A DNA stretch of 8,435 nucleotides from JAWWPG01 sp033850885. Lineage in GTDB: Bacteria > Actinomycetota > Actinomycetes > Propionibacteriales > Nocardioidaceae. The notes under the pieces are model-generated. The model was not told the DNA's origin and searched no databases. It saw only the letters and a program-made list of their open reading frames with translations. Each line of letters starts with the position of its first letter. Within the stretch, counting starts at the first letter, position 1. Of this stretch, positions 1 to 7,184 are shown piece after piece. The stretch covers positions 1 through 8,435 of the forward strand of contig JAWWPG010000036.1 of NCBI GenBank assembly GCA_033850885.1. Direction: 5' to 3'. The translations under genes and the position numbers were made by a program.

Positions 1-42
1 TTGCGGTAATGTGCACCTCGGGGGGGACTCCGGGTGGGGCAC

Positions 43-64
43 TTTCCCGCAATTCGCGGGGGAA
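43..64 (-). terminator. Putative terminator hairpin after the lipoprotein gene
   Basis: On the minus strand, about 15 bases after the lipoprotein stop codon, the arms UUCCC and GGGAA flank an inner GC-rich stem closed by an AAUU-type loop, with a two-base bulge. On the plus strand the core is the inverted repeat CCCGC (46-50) and GCGGG (56-60) with a 5-base loop. No U-tract follows, which is common in actinobacterial 3' ends. The position fits a transcript end, but termination is inferred from position and folding only. Confidence 0.4.
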
Positions 65-79
65 GGGAAAGGGGAGGGG

Positions 80-853
80 TCAGATGCTGATCTCGCTCAC
101 CTGCGATGCCGGCGGGGCCACCACGTGGACCTGCTCTCCCCACCTGGAGAACTGGAGCTGAATGGTGAAGTGGGGGTTGATCATGCTCAGCTGGACCGGC
201 CGGTTGTCCGCATCGACCCACACGTTGTACGTCAGCGTCTTCGGCAACGCCGCGGATGGGCCGCCCGCGGGGAGACCTAGCAGCGACCCGAGCCTGGAGG
301 TGTCGACCGAGACGCGATAGTGGGTCGACTGGAGGCCGTCGATGTTCTCGGGGCCGACCCTGCTCAGCTTCGTGATGGACTTGAACGCGTCGGCCAGCTT
401 CGACGGGTCCATGTTGTCGGTGATCTTGCTGAACATCTGTCCGAGGGGGTTGGTCGGGTCCGTCAGGTCCACCTTGACCCACGGCCTGCCTGCCTGCTGG
501 CTCAGGCCGAGCTGTGGTCCGTGGATGTAGAGGACGCCGCCCACGAGCCGGAGCTCGACGGCACCCTTACCCGGGAGCGTCATCGTCATCGTCGCCTGAG
601 CGTCCTTGAAGGACGTGCCACCCATCGACTCGTCGGCCCTGAGCGTCAACGCCTGACCCTGCACCCTGAAAACACCCGAGATGTGCACCGAACCGGCCCG
701 GCTGCTCGCGGTGGACATGGTCGACGCGAAGTTGTCCTTCGTCAGGACCACGGCTCCGCTCCGGCCAGCCGAGATGTCAACGGCGCTGCCGCAGCCGGCG
801 ACGGTCAGGGTTGCCAGCACCGCCGTGGCGCTCACCAGCGCCTTGAGGTTCAT
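80..853 (-). CDS. LppX/LprAFG-like secreted lipoprotein
   Basis: A 257-residue predicted lipoprotein. The N-terminus is a short lipoprotein signal: MNLK, a hydrophobic stretch, then a lipobox VAGC with Cys21 as the lipidated residue. Diacylglycerol attachment and anchoring on the outer face of the membrane are therefore expected. The mature part resembles the LppX/LprAFG family, whose members fold as a half-barrel with a cavity that binds or carries lipids. Family-like features are the paired strands ending in VLYIHG, the PWVKVDL segment, a helical stretch near SKLADAFKSI, and a late NVWVDADNRPVQLSM strand. The ATG at 853 is preferred over upstream in-frame starts because it places the signal peptide at the N-terminus and has a purine-rich GAGGGAGGG ribosome site just upstream. 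In mycobacteria LprG works with the efflux pump P55, but no such partner is in this window. The ligand is unknown. Family call fairly sure, function inferred. Confidence 0.8.
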   Translation of the reverse strand: MNLKALVSATAVLATLTVAGCGSAVDISAGRSGAVVLTKDNFASTMSTASSRAGSVHISGVFRVQGQALTLRADESMGGTSFKDAQATMTMTLPGKGAVELRLVGGVLYIHGPQLGLSQQAGRPWVKVDLTDPTNPLGQMFSKITDNMDPSKLADAFKSITKLSRVGPENIDGLQSTHYRVSVDTSRLGSLLGLPAGGPSAALPKTLTYNVWVDADNRPVQLSMINPHFTIQLQFSRWGEQVHVVAPPASQVSEISI

Positions 854-992
854 ATCGTTGGCCCTCCCTCGTCGATCCCGCCTGGCTGGCAGTCTACGCC
901 GCCATCGCCGCCGGACCTGGCGGACCAAAAAGCGCATTCGGTCAAGGAGGAGCCGATCGTTCAAGCTGGATTCGCACGGCAGGCTGCTCCGT

Positions 993-1019
993 GCTCAGCC
1001 GAGTTGGGAGCTGCTGAGC
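993..1019 (-). terminator. Stem-loop just after the C45 hydrolase gene
   Basis: A perfect 7-base inverted repeat, GCTCAGC (993-999) and GCTGAGC (1013-1019), encloses a 13-base loop. On the minus strand it begins 12 bases after the stop codon of the C45 hydrolase gene. It lies in the 178-bp gap before the lipoprotein gene. No U-run follows. It could terminate the RidA/C45 transcript or protect its 3' end. The rest of the gap (854-992) holds the lipoprotein ribosome site and probably its promoter, but I could not pick a convincing -35/-10 pair. Confidence 0.4.
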
Positions 1020-1031
1020 GCTGCTGCTACG

Positions 1032-2147
1032 TCAGGGGCGGGCCGCAAGCGTCGTGACTTCGGTACGTCGACATGGCCCGCCTGCTGAGATCCCCGCAGC
1101 GCAGCGGAGTGGATCGAGGCTGACCGTGGCGAGCGTCGAGCCGCGGTAGCCCAGAGTGGCTTCGCCATCCGGATGGCGACAGACGGGGACCCCGTCCTCG
1201 TCATGGGCGCAGAGCAGAGCGGCCAGCTCCTCGACCTCCAAGGGTGCCGCGACCGCCTTGACCCGCGAGCGCAGCAGGTCCTCGCGCTCGAACGTCGTCG
1301 TGACCTCCTCTGTCACCCGCTCCCCGGCCGCCAGCCGAGGCTCGAGGAAGTGGTTCGTGTGCACGAGCCATCCGTCGGACGGCTCCACGAGCCCGACTCC
1401 CGCCGGGCTGATCTCGACGCAGACCGCCTCCTCGCGGGAGACAACCGTGATGACACTCGACGCGCAGACGGCTGCCGAACGGGCATGCTCGACGGCCTCC
1501 GCAACGCTCGCCGCGCGGCCGAGGATCTGACGCGCAAGTAGGTGAACCGGGACGCCGCCCGCGGGCCTGGCCCGCTGGTTGTCGTACCTGCCGCGGGCAT
1601 CGCTCGCGTGCCGCAGCAGGTTCAGGTGCACACCGAGGCCCGCGTCGTTGACGCCGATCTTGGCCAGCATGCCGTACTCGGTGAGCCCGACGAAAGTGTG
1701 ATCGTCACCGCGCACGGTGTGCAGGTGCCAACCGCCGGCCAGCTCTTCGTGCCAGTCCCACGTCTGTGCGCCGATCGGCGAACCGTCGCCGCCGTGCAGC
1801 TGGACGAGCGTGGAGCACTCCGTCGCCCCCGCGCTCCGTGCCTGTGCCAGCACCTCCGTCCGCGCGTTCAGGGCCATCACCGTGGTGAGGCCGAACCCGG
1901 AGCCGGCTGCGACTCCCTCGAGCTCACGCAGAAGCTCCGGCGACCACGTCGAGACGGCGTCCAGGCACGACTCTGCGGTCGCGGGTACGTCGACGGGCGA
2001 GCGCCCGGCATCGCGCGCCGTGACCGCGAACAGGGACTGGTAGATCGGCCAGGTCTCCCGCAGCCTGGCTGCCACCTGGACGCCCCGTTGTCGACCGCGC
2101 TCGAACGGGTCCGTCGAGTCGATCTCGGTGTGCACTCGGGTCGACAT
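1032..2147 (-). CDS. C45-family Ntn hydrolase / acyltransferase (AAT-like)
   Basis: A 371-residue protein resembling peptidase family C45, the acyl-CoA:6-aminopenicillanate acyltransferase-like group. These Ntn hydrolases cleave themselves before an internal Cys, which then acts as nucleophile on amide bonds. Visible landmarks in order are: an N-terminal helical region with PFERGRQRG (about 14-22), the family-typical LNARTEV near 93-99, candidate nucleophile Cys111 in TECST, the QTWDW motif at 128-132 matching the family's 'NWDW' signature, and a C-terminal STLATVSLD...GGPC segment. Length is close to the fungal enzyme (about 357). The ATG at 2147 is chosen because AAGGAG sits 6 bases upstream and homology-like sequence begins there. 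The start lies one base beyond the RidA-like stop, so the two genes are probably translationally coupled. There is no signal peptide, so it is probably cytoplasmic. The substrate cannot be read from sequence; penicillin activity should not be assumed. Confidence 0.8.
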   Translation of the reverse strand: MSTRVHTEIDSTDPFERGRQRGVQVAARLRETWPIYQSLFAVTARDAGRSPVDVPATAESCLDAVSTWSPELLRELEGVAAGSGFGLTTVMALNARTEVLAQARSAGATECSTLVQLHGGDGSPIGAQTWDWHEELAGGWHLHTVRGDDHTFVGLTEYGMLAKIGVNDAGLGVHLNLLRHASDARGRYDNQRARPAGGVPVHLLARQILGRAASVAEAVEHARSAAVCASSVITVVSREEAVCVEISPAGVGLVEPSDGWLVHTNHFLEPRLAAGERVTEEVTTTFEREDLLRSRVKAVAAPLEVEELAALLCAHDEDGVPVCRHPDGEATLGYRGSTLATVSLDPLRCAAGISAGGPCRRTEVTTLAARP

Positions 2148-2148
2148 C

Positions 2149-2595
2149 TCAGACTCCTTGCGATGACGCGGCGTGAGGTGGCAGCGTGAACCAGCCTTCG
2201 ATCTCGACCCAGATGTCCGGACCAGCGAGAGCCTGCACGACCAGCAGCGAATGACCTGGATACCCGCCCTGACCGTCGGGGAACCAGCGCTCGTACGTGG
2301 CCGACAGTCCCTGCCGGAAGCCATCCAGGTTGAACTTTCCGGCGACGAAGCTCTGCAGCCGGAGGATGTTCGCCGGGGTGGCTCCTTCGGACGTCAGCAG
2401 GGTTTCGATGTTCACCAGGGCCTGTTGGGTCTGCGCCGACGCATCCGGCCCGACCAGGCGCCCATCGGGCGTGTTGCCCACCTGACCCGAGATGAAGAGC
2501 AGCCGGTGCCCCGGCGGCACCTCAGCCAGGTGGCTGTACTTTCCGACCGGAGCGGCCACCTCGGCCGGGTTCCAGTGACGCGGCACTTCTTGCAC
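2149..2595 (-). CDS. RidA/YjgF/UK114-family protein, atypical
   Basis: A 148-residue cytoplasmic protein of the RidA/YjgF family, whose members usually form trimers with ligand pockets between subunits. Family landmarks are LLFISGQVG (32-40), the AQTQQALVNIETLLTSEGA helix region (54-72), the NILRLQSFV strand (76-84), and the terminal VEIEGWF (130-136) with the conserved Glu131. Classical RidA hydrolyses reactive enamine/imine intermediates using an Arg in a P-A-R-S motif (Arg105 in E. coli). Here the equivalent motif reads P-G-H-S, with His115, so deaminase activity of the classical type is doubtful and a divergent Rid subgroup is more likely. The start is a GTG with GGAGG about 4 bases upstream. 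It is coupled to the downstream C45 hydrolase gene, suggesting a shared pathway. Family assignment is firm; function is open. Confidence 0.85.
   Translation of the reverse strand: MQEVPRHWNPAEVAAPVGKYSHLAEVPPGHRLLFISGQVGNTPDGRLVGPDASAQTQQALVNIETLLTSEGATPANILRLQSFVAGKFNLDGFRQGLSATYERWFPDGQGGYPGHSLLVVQALAGPDIWVEIEGWFTLPPHAASSQGV
2154..2159 (-). promoter_or_regulatory. Shine-Dalgarno site of the C45 gene inside the RidA-like gene
   Basis: The minus strand reads AAGGAG here, 6 bases before the ATG at 2147. The site lies inside the last codons of the RidA-like gene, whose stop is at 2149-2151. It fixes the C45 start and implies translation by ribosomes finishing the upstream gene. Confidence 0.75.
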
Positions 2596-2630
2596 GCTTC
2601 CTCCGCACGATGAGCGTCAGTGTCGAGTTC

Positions 2631-2651
2631 AGCCTCGCACGCCGGGAGGCT
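2631..2651. repeat. Small inverted repeat upstream of the RidA-like gene
   Basis: AGCCTC (2631-2636) and GAGGCT (2646-2651) form a perfect 6-base inverted repeat with a 9-base spacer. It lies 36 bases upstream of the RidA-like start, in the 126-bp gap after the permease stop. It could be an operator or a leader hairpin, or chance. I see no strong -35/-10 pair in this gap, though it has room for a promoter. Confidence 0.25.
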
Positions 2652-2721
2652 CCAACCCAATGGCCGACGGCCTGGCCGCCGCTGTCACCCTCACCTCCGC
2701 GACTCGGCGACTTCGGGAATC

Positions 2722-3585
2722 CTACGAGAGGGCAATGCTGGCGATGCCAGCCAGTACGATGAGCGACCCGACCAGGCGGCGCACCGGATTGGGCTCGTGG
2801 TAGAGGAGCCAGGCGCCGAGTCCACCGAACACGATGCTGAGCTCGCGCGCCGGCGCCACCAGGCTCACCGGTGCCCGCTGCATCGCGTACAGGACAAGCA
2901 AGTAGGCAACCGGCGAGAGGATCCCGACGGTCAGGACCTCGCGGCGGTGCCGTCGCCAGATCTCGGCCGTGGTGGGCCGGCGTACGGCGTACGGCGCCAG
3001 GATCGCACTCTGGAAGACGACCGCCACGGCGAAGTAGGGGAGCGGCGGAACAGCCAGAGCGTTGACGGAGTGGTTGTCCCACAGCGTGTAGGCCGCGATC
3101 GTGCAACCCGTGAGGAGCCCCCAGACAACCCCGCGCCGGCGGGCCGCACGCCCGGCGCGTCCTCGACCCGCCGTCCCGACGACGAACACGCCAGCAACGA
3201 TGAGCAGCGCACCGACCAGGCCGAGGACCCCGGGCCGCTCCCCCAACAGGACCACGGCGACCAGCACGGTGATCAGCGGCCCGGAGCCGCGCGCCACCGG
3301 ATAGACGACCGTGAGGTCGCCCACCGTGTAGCCGTGCTGGAGCGCTGTCCCGTAGAGCACATGGCAGGCAGCGGTCACCAGCGCAGCGGTCAGCCAGACC
3401 CACTGCGGGCGCTGGCCTTCTATAACGACGTACCCGACGGCAAGCGGCAGGCAGGCCGCACTGCTCACCGTCACGTAGAGGAACACGAACTCTGCCCCGT
3501 TGCCCTGCACGTTCTTGGCCGCCAGGTTCCAGACAGCATGCACCAGGGCTGCTGTCAGCACGAGGGCGAGAGCGGTTCCGTCCAC
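2722..3585 (-). CDS. EamA/DMT-superfamily permease, 10 TM segments
   Basis: A 287-residue integral membrane protein of the drug/metabolite transporter superfamily (EamA type), which exports or exchanges small molecules. About ten hydrophobic segments can be placed: roughly 4-20, 31-54, 62-82, 91-113, 117-138, 152-172, 182-202, 217-234, 240-261 and 268-286. The two five-helix halves show the expected duplication: YPVARGSGPLITVLVAVVLLGE (95-116) in the first half corresponds to VAPARELSIVFGGLGAWLLYHE (243-264) in the second. A basic cytoplasmic linker (about 139-151) joins the halves. The start is GTG, with only a weak AGGG upstream. The N-terminus MDGTALALVLTAALVHAVWN is typical of the family, which supports it. 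The gene lies between the SNF2 gene (117-bp gap) and the RidA-like gene (126-bp gap), so it may be separately transcribed. Substrate unknown; amino acids or amines are frequent for this superfamily. Confidence 0.88.
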   Translation of the reverse strand: MDGTALALVLTAALVHAVWNLAAKNVQGNGAEFVFLYVTVSSAACLPLAVGYVVIEGQRPQWVWLTAALVTAACHVLYGTALQHGYTVGDLTVVYPVARGSGPLITVLVAVVLLGERPGVLGLVGALLIVAGVFVVGTAGRGRAGRAARRRGVVWGLLTGCTIAAYTLWDNHSVNALAVPPLPYFAVAVVFQSAILAPYAVRRPTTAEIWRRHRREVLTVGILSPVAYLLVLYAMQRAPVSLVAPARELSIVFGGLGAWLLYHEPNPVRRLVGSLIVLAGIASIALS

Positions 3586-3616
3586 AACCGAACCCTAGGG
3601 ACAGCCATCGCACGAC

Positions 3617-3641
3617 CCTGCCCACGCCCGGGGACGGCAGG
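3617..3641. repeat. Inverted repeat between SNF2 and permease genes
   Basis: CCTGCC (3617-3622) and GGCAGG (3636-3641) form a perfect 6-base inverted repeat around a 13-base spacer. It sits in the 117-bp gap between the SNF2 stop (3703) and the permease start (3585). On the minus strand it could be a weak terminator of the SNF2 transcript or part of the permease leader. There is no U-tract. Chance cannot be excluded at this GC content. Confidence 0.25.
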
Positions 3642-3702
3642 CTTGATCATCCACGACGGCGACGCGAGCGCCGCTTCGAGCGAGGCCGGCCCAGACCGAA
3701 CG

Positions 3703-6700
3703 CTAGAGACCGAGCAACCCCTTGACGTCGTCCGCGGTCAACGGCGCGGACAGCAGCGCGTCGTCGTCCATCACCTTGTCGAAGAGGTCCTGCTTGCGTG
3801 CCTTCAGCTCCATCACCTTCTCCTCGATGGTGTCGAGGGCGACCAGCCGGTACACCATCACGGTTTTGTCCTGGCCGATCCGGTGCGCGCGGTCTACGGC
3901 CTGCGCCTCGACCGCCGGGTTCCACCACGGGTCGAGGACGAAGCAGTAGTCGGCCTCCGTCAGGTTCAGCCCGAATCCGCCCGCCTTCAGGCTGATCAGG
4001 AAGACCGGAGCGTCGCCACGCTTGAAGGCATCGACCTGCTCGGCCCGCTTGCGCGTCCGGCCGTCGAGGTAGCAGTAGCCGATTCCCTCCGCATCCAGCC
4101 GCTCCCGAACCAGCCGCAGGAAGCCGGTGAACTGGCTGAAGACGAGCGATCGATGCCCCTCGCGGACCACCTCGTCGAGCTGACCGTAGAACGCGTCGAC
4201 CTTGCTCGAGCGGACGTTGGAGTACCCGGCGTCGACCAGCGACGGCGCCAAGCTGAGCTGGCGAAGAAGGGTCAACGAGCGGAAGATCGCAAAGCGGTTC
4301 CGGTCCATGTCACCGATCAGTCCGAGAACCTTCTGCCGCTCGCGCTGCAGATGCGTCTGGTAGATCTTGTGATGCCGCGGCTGGAGGGTGACCTCGAGCA
4401 CCTGCTCCTGCTTGGGCGGCAGCTCGGCAGCCACCTGCTCCTTGGTACGCCGGAGCATCAACGGCCGGATCCGACGGCGCAGCCGGCCCAGCAGCTCCGG
4501 GTCCGTCCCGCGCTCGATGGGCTTGCGGTAGAGCTCGGCGAAGCGCTGCGGGCTCGGAAAGAGGCCGGGCGCGACGATCGAGAGCAGCGACCACAGGTCC
4601 ATCAAGTTGTTCTCGAGCGGCGTGCCCGTGATCGCCAGCTTGAAGGGCGCCTCGAGCCGGCGTACGCACTGGTAGGTCTTGGCCTGGTGGTTCTTCACGA
4701 TCTGGGCCTCGTCGAGGACCAGGCCGCTCCACGCCACAGCGGCGTAGGCGTCAAAGTCGATGCGGAACAGGGCATATGACGTGACGACGAGGTGCGCGCC
4801 TTTGACCCGTTCTGCGAGCCCCATGCCTCCACGGGCCTCGGTCTCGCCAAGGCAGACGACGTCCAGGCCGGGTGCGAACCGCTCGGCCTCGACGGCCCAG
4901 TTGTGTACGACGCTGGTCGGCGCCACGACGAGGAAGGGGGCGGCCAGCGGGTCCTGCTCGACGGCCGCGCTGACCAACGCAAGAGCCTGCACGGTCTTGC
5001 CGAGTCCCATGTCGTCGGCGAGGATCCCGCCGAGGCCGTGGTCGCGCAGGAAGCTCAGCCAGCTATACCCCTCCCGCTGGTAGGGCCGCAGCGTGGCGAG
5101 CAGACCGGACGGGAGCTCCGGCTGCGGGATCTGGTCGAGGTCGAGCAGCCCCTTGACGGTGCGCGCCCAGCGCTCGCTCTGCGCCTCGACGACTCCGAGC
5201 CGGGTGAAGTCCTCCCACAGCCCCGCCTGGTAGGTGCTGAGCCGTAGCCCGTCGGACTCCTTGTCCTGTAGGCCACGCGCCTCGTCGATCAGGCGCCGCA
5301 GCTCGTCGTACTCCGGTCGCTCGATGCTGAAGAACGTGCCGCTGTCGAGAATCAGGTGGGTATCGCCCAGTGCGAGCGCGGCGAACAGGCTCTGGAACGG
5401 GATCTCTTCGTCGTCGACGGAGACCGTGACGGCGAGGTCGAACCAGTCGGAGCTGCCGGGCGCCTCGGTCGCCGAAACCCGAACCAGGGGCGGGCTCTCG
5501 GACTGCCGATAGTCGGGCGCTGACCCGACCACTTCGACGTCGACGACGGAACCAGCGGTCAGCAGGGGAAGCAGCTTGCTCATGAAGTACACCGCGTCGA
5601 GGCCGGCCAGCCGCACCGACGGCGCGAGGCGGCGCGACCCGTTCACCATGGCGCGCAGCTGTGGCAGTCGGTTGTCCGGGAGCTCGAGCGAGTCGAGCGC
5701 GGCCCGCTCCGCCTTCGGGTCACGCAGTCCGGGAAGCGCGCTCGCGTCGCTCAGCCCGATCCGCGTGGTCGAGCCACCCACGGCGTACGTGAAGGACCAG
5801 TCGAGATCCACCTGGTGCTGCGGGAGGTGGGTCACGGACAAAGCAAGTCTCGGGGGACGGATGGTCGGGAACTCCACGCTGTCGTCGGAGGAGACAACGG
5901 TGACGCTTCGCCGCAGTCGCGGGTAGTAGTCCCGGAGGAACCGCGCCAGGTCCTCCCCCGGGATCGAGATCGACCGGCCGGTCGAGAGCAGCTGGCCAAC
6001 CGCCTCGGACAGTGGCTCGGACAGCGGCGCCAGCGTCAGACCGTGACTCCTGCCGTCGGTGTACGTCGACCAGTCCAGCAGCAGGCCGTGCGGCGGGCGG
6101 CCGAGAAGCTGCACGGCATCGGCGGCGACCGCGGCCCCCTCGAGCGTCACGACGGGCCGCAGCCGTGCCGGTGCCGACTCGGTCGGGCGCGACAGGTCGA
6201 GCGCGACCGTGGCCGGCTTCGCGGCCAGCTCCACCGGCCCGAGGGTCGCCTTGGCGGGGACGAACGCCACTCCCGCATCGCGGGCCTGCGACAGCAGTGA
6301 CCACAGCGAGCTGCCGAACTCGTCGAGGTAAACCGCCACCTCGGCGTACGAGTACCCGTGGGAACCGGACCGATGCGCCGAGTAGAGCTCCCGAAGCGCC
6401 TCCCGATGGGCAGGCACCCGCGGGTTCCACACGTCGTAGGCGAGGTCGCGCCAGGACACGCCGGTCCGCACCCACGCACCGCTTCGACCGGGCACGAGCG
6501 GGCGAATCCTTGTCCGCCTGCGGGGGGCCGTGGGCTCGCCCCGGGAGTAGGCGAACCTGGTCCGGGGAGGCGTGCCGGGCCGTGGAGCGTCGAGCACCTC
6601 GAACTGCAGCGCCATCGGACTGCCCGGCCGGCTCTGCTCGGCCTCCGCGCTGACCAGCGCGTTGAGCGGCTCCTCCCAGCCGGCAGACGAAGGCGTTGTC

Positions 6701-7017
6701 GGTTGCGCCACCGAGGCGGCCCTGCGCGCCGTGATCATCGCGGCCGCAACGTGCTTGCAGGAGACCGCGACCGGGCACGTGCAGACGCCACGCACGTTGA
6801 CCCTGCCGCCGGACCCTTCCTCGATGCGCACGATCGTCTGGTAGGGCGCCGGGCGGTTGCCCTGCACGGTCGCCACCACGAACCGCTCCACGTCACTGAC
6901 AGCGACAGCGGACACGTTGCCCGCCGATGCGTAGTCCCTGCCGCGGAGGAACGCGTCGGTGCCCACCGTGTGCTGGACGAGGTCGTCGGTGAGGAGCTCG
7001 ACCATGCGGGGGCGCAT
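3703..7017 (-). CDS. SWIM zinc-finger SNF2-family ATPase/helicase
   Basis: A protein of about 1104 residues, an SF2 ATPase of the Swi2/Snf2 type expected to translocate on double-stranded DNA and remodel protein-DNA complexes. Domains in order: an N-terminal SWIM zinc finger, CxCx5CxH with Cys79, Cys81, Cys87 and His89, a likely DNA- or protein-binding element; a long middle region (about 200-620) resembling the bacterial SNF2-associated domain; the SNF2 ATPase core starting near RPYQREGY (about 643), with Walker A DDMGLGKT (Lys674), Walker B DEAQ (769-772) and motif III TGTPLENN (from 797); then the C-terminal helicase lobe, with SLVFSQFTGFL (about 956) and motif VI HRIGQ (1045-1049). All motifs are intact. 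The start is uncertain: a GTG at 7047 would add 10 residues, and an ATG at 7005 would remove 4; no start has a strong ribosome site. It is transcribed divergently from a second helicase. Roles in DNA repair or chromosome upkeep are inference from the family. Confidence 0.93.
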   Translation of the reverse strand: MRPRMVELLTDDLVQHTVGTDAFLRGRDYASAGNVSAVAVSDVERFVVATVQGNRPAPYQTIVRIEEGSGGRVNVRGVCTCPVAVSCKHVAAAMITARRAASVAQPTTPSSAGWEEPLNALVSAEAEQSRPGSPMALQFEVLDAPRPGTPPRTRFAYSRGEPTAPRRRTRIRPLVPGRSGAWVRTGVSWRDLAYDVWNPRVPAHREALRELYSAHRSGSHGYSYAEVAVYLDEFGSSLWSLLSQARDAGVAFVPAKATLGPVELAAKPATVALDLSRPTESAPARLRPVVTLEGAAVAADAVQLLGRPPHGLLLDWSTYTDGRSHGLTLAPLSEPLSEAVGQLLSTGRSISIPGEDLARFLRDYYPRLRRSVTVVSSDDSVEFPTIRPPRLALSVTHLPQHQVDLDWSFTYAVGGSTTRIGLSDASALPGLRDPKAERAALDSLELPDNRLPQLRAMVNGSRRLAPSVRLAGLDAVYFMSKLLPLLTAGSVVDVEVVGSAPDYRQSESPPLVRVSATEAPGSSDWFDLAVTVSVDDEEIPFQSLFAALALGDTHLILDSGTFFSIERPEYDELRRLIDEARGLQDKESDGLRLSTYQAGLWEDFTRLGVVEAQSERWARTVKGLLDLDQIPQPELPSGLLATLRPYQREGYSWLSFLRDHGLGGILADDMGLGKTVQALALVSAAVEQDPLAAPFLVVAPTSVVHNWAVEAERFAPGLDVVCLGETEARGGMGLAERVKGAHLVVTSYALFRIDFDAYAAVAWSGLVLDEAQIVKNHQAKTYQCVRRLEAPFKLAITGTPLENNLMDLWSLLSIVAPGLFPSPQRFAELYRKPIERGTDPELLGRLRRRIRPLMLRRTKEQVAAELPPKQEQVLEVTLQPRHHKIYQTHLQRERQKVLGLIGDMDRNRFAIFRSLTLLRQLSLAPSLVDAGYSNVRSSKVDAFYGQLDEVVREGHRSLVFSQFTGFLRLVRERLDAEGIGYCYLDGRTRKRAEQVDAFKRGDAPVFLISLKAGGFGLNLTEADYCFVLDPWWNPAVEAQAVDRAHRIGQDKTVMVYRLVALDTIEEKVMELKARKQDLFDKVMDDDALLSAPLTADDVKGLLGL

Positions 7018-7086
7018 GACGGGGAGCCTAGGCGCCGCCGGCGACACTTTCGCTGAGCCACCCCAGCGCAGCCGTGTCTCTCGTTA

Positions 7087-7094
7087 AGACGTCT
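7087..7094. promoter_or_regulatory. 8-bp palindrome in the divergent intergenic region
   Basis: AGACGTCT is a perfect palindrome near the middle of the 167-bp gap between the two divergent helicase genes. It sits 70 bases upstream of the SNF2 ATG and about 90 before the opposite gene's ATG. It is a candidate operator half or promoter element, but 8-bp palindromes also arise by chance. I found no convincing sigma-70-type promoter on either strand of this gap. Confidence 0.2.
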
Positions 7095-7145
7095 CACACC
7101 CCGCTGGCATTTGCCCGAAAGGGGGTTGCTCGGCCCGCGGTGGTG

Positions 7146-7173
7146 ATCGGGAGCCATTCGTCCCTTTCCCGAT
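7146..7173. promoter_or_regulatory. 7-bp inverted repeat next to the helicase start
   Basis: ATCGGGA (7146-7152) and TCCCGAT (7167-7173) are perfect inverted copies with a 14-base spacer. The right arm ends 11 bases before the ATG at 7185, over or just before the ribosome site. If transcribed, it would form a hairpin in the leader that could affect translation. As DNA it could be an operator. Confidence 0.35.
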
Positions 7174-7184
7174 GCTCAGGCACG

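Noticed and set aside
320..1057. A 245-codon plus-strand frame opposite the lipoprotein gene
   Set aside because: No recognisable features. The opposite strand encodes a clear lipobox protein with a good ribosome site.
2668..2678. CGGCC-T-GGCCG near-palindrome between permease and RidA-like genes, considered as a terminator
   Set aside because: The one-base centre is too small for an RNA loop, there is no U-tract, and GGCC-rich palindromes are frequent at this GC content.
2620..4779. A 719-codon open frame on the plus strand, antisense to the permease and the SNF2 gene
   Set aside because: It is rich in Arg, Gln, His, Asp and Pro with no recognisable domain, and it runs opposite two genes with clear motifs. 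Long antisense frames of this sort are typical of high-GC DNA.
5720..6778. A 352-codon minus-strand frame overlapping the SNF2 gene in another frame
   Set aside because: Arg/Gly/Ala-rich composition typical of a frame-shifted reading. The overlapping SNF2 frame continues without interruption into conserved motifs, so it is not a frameshift remnant.
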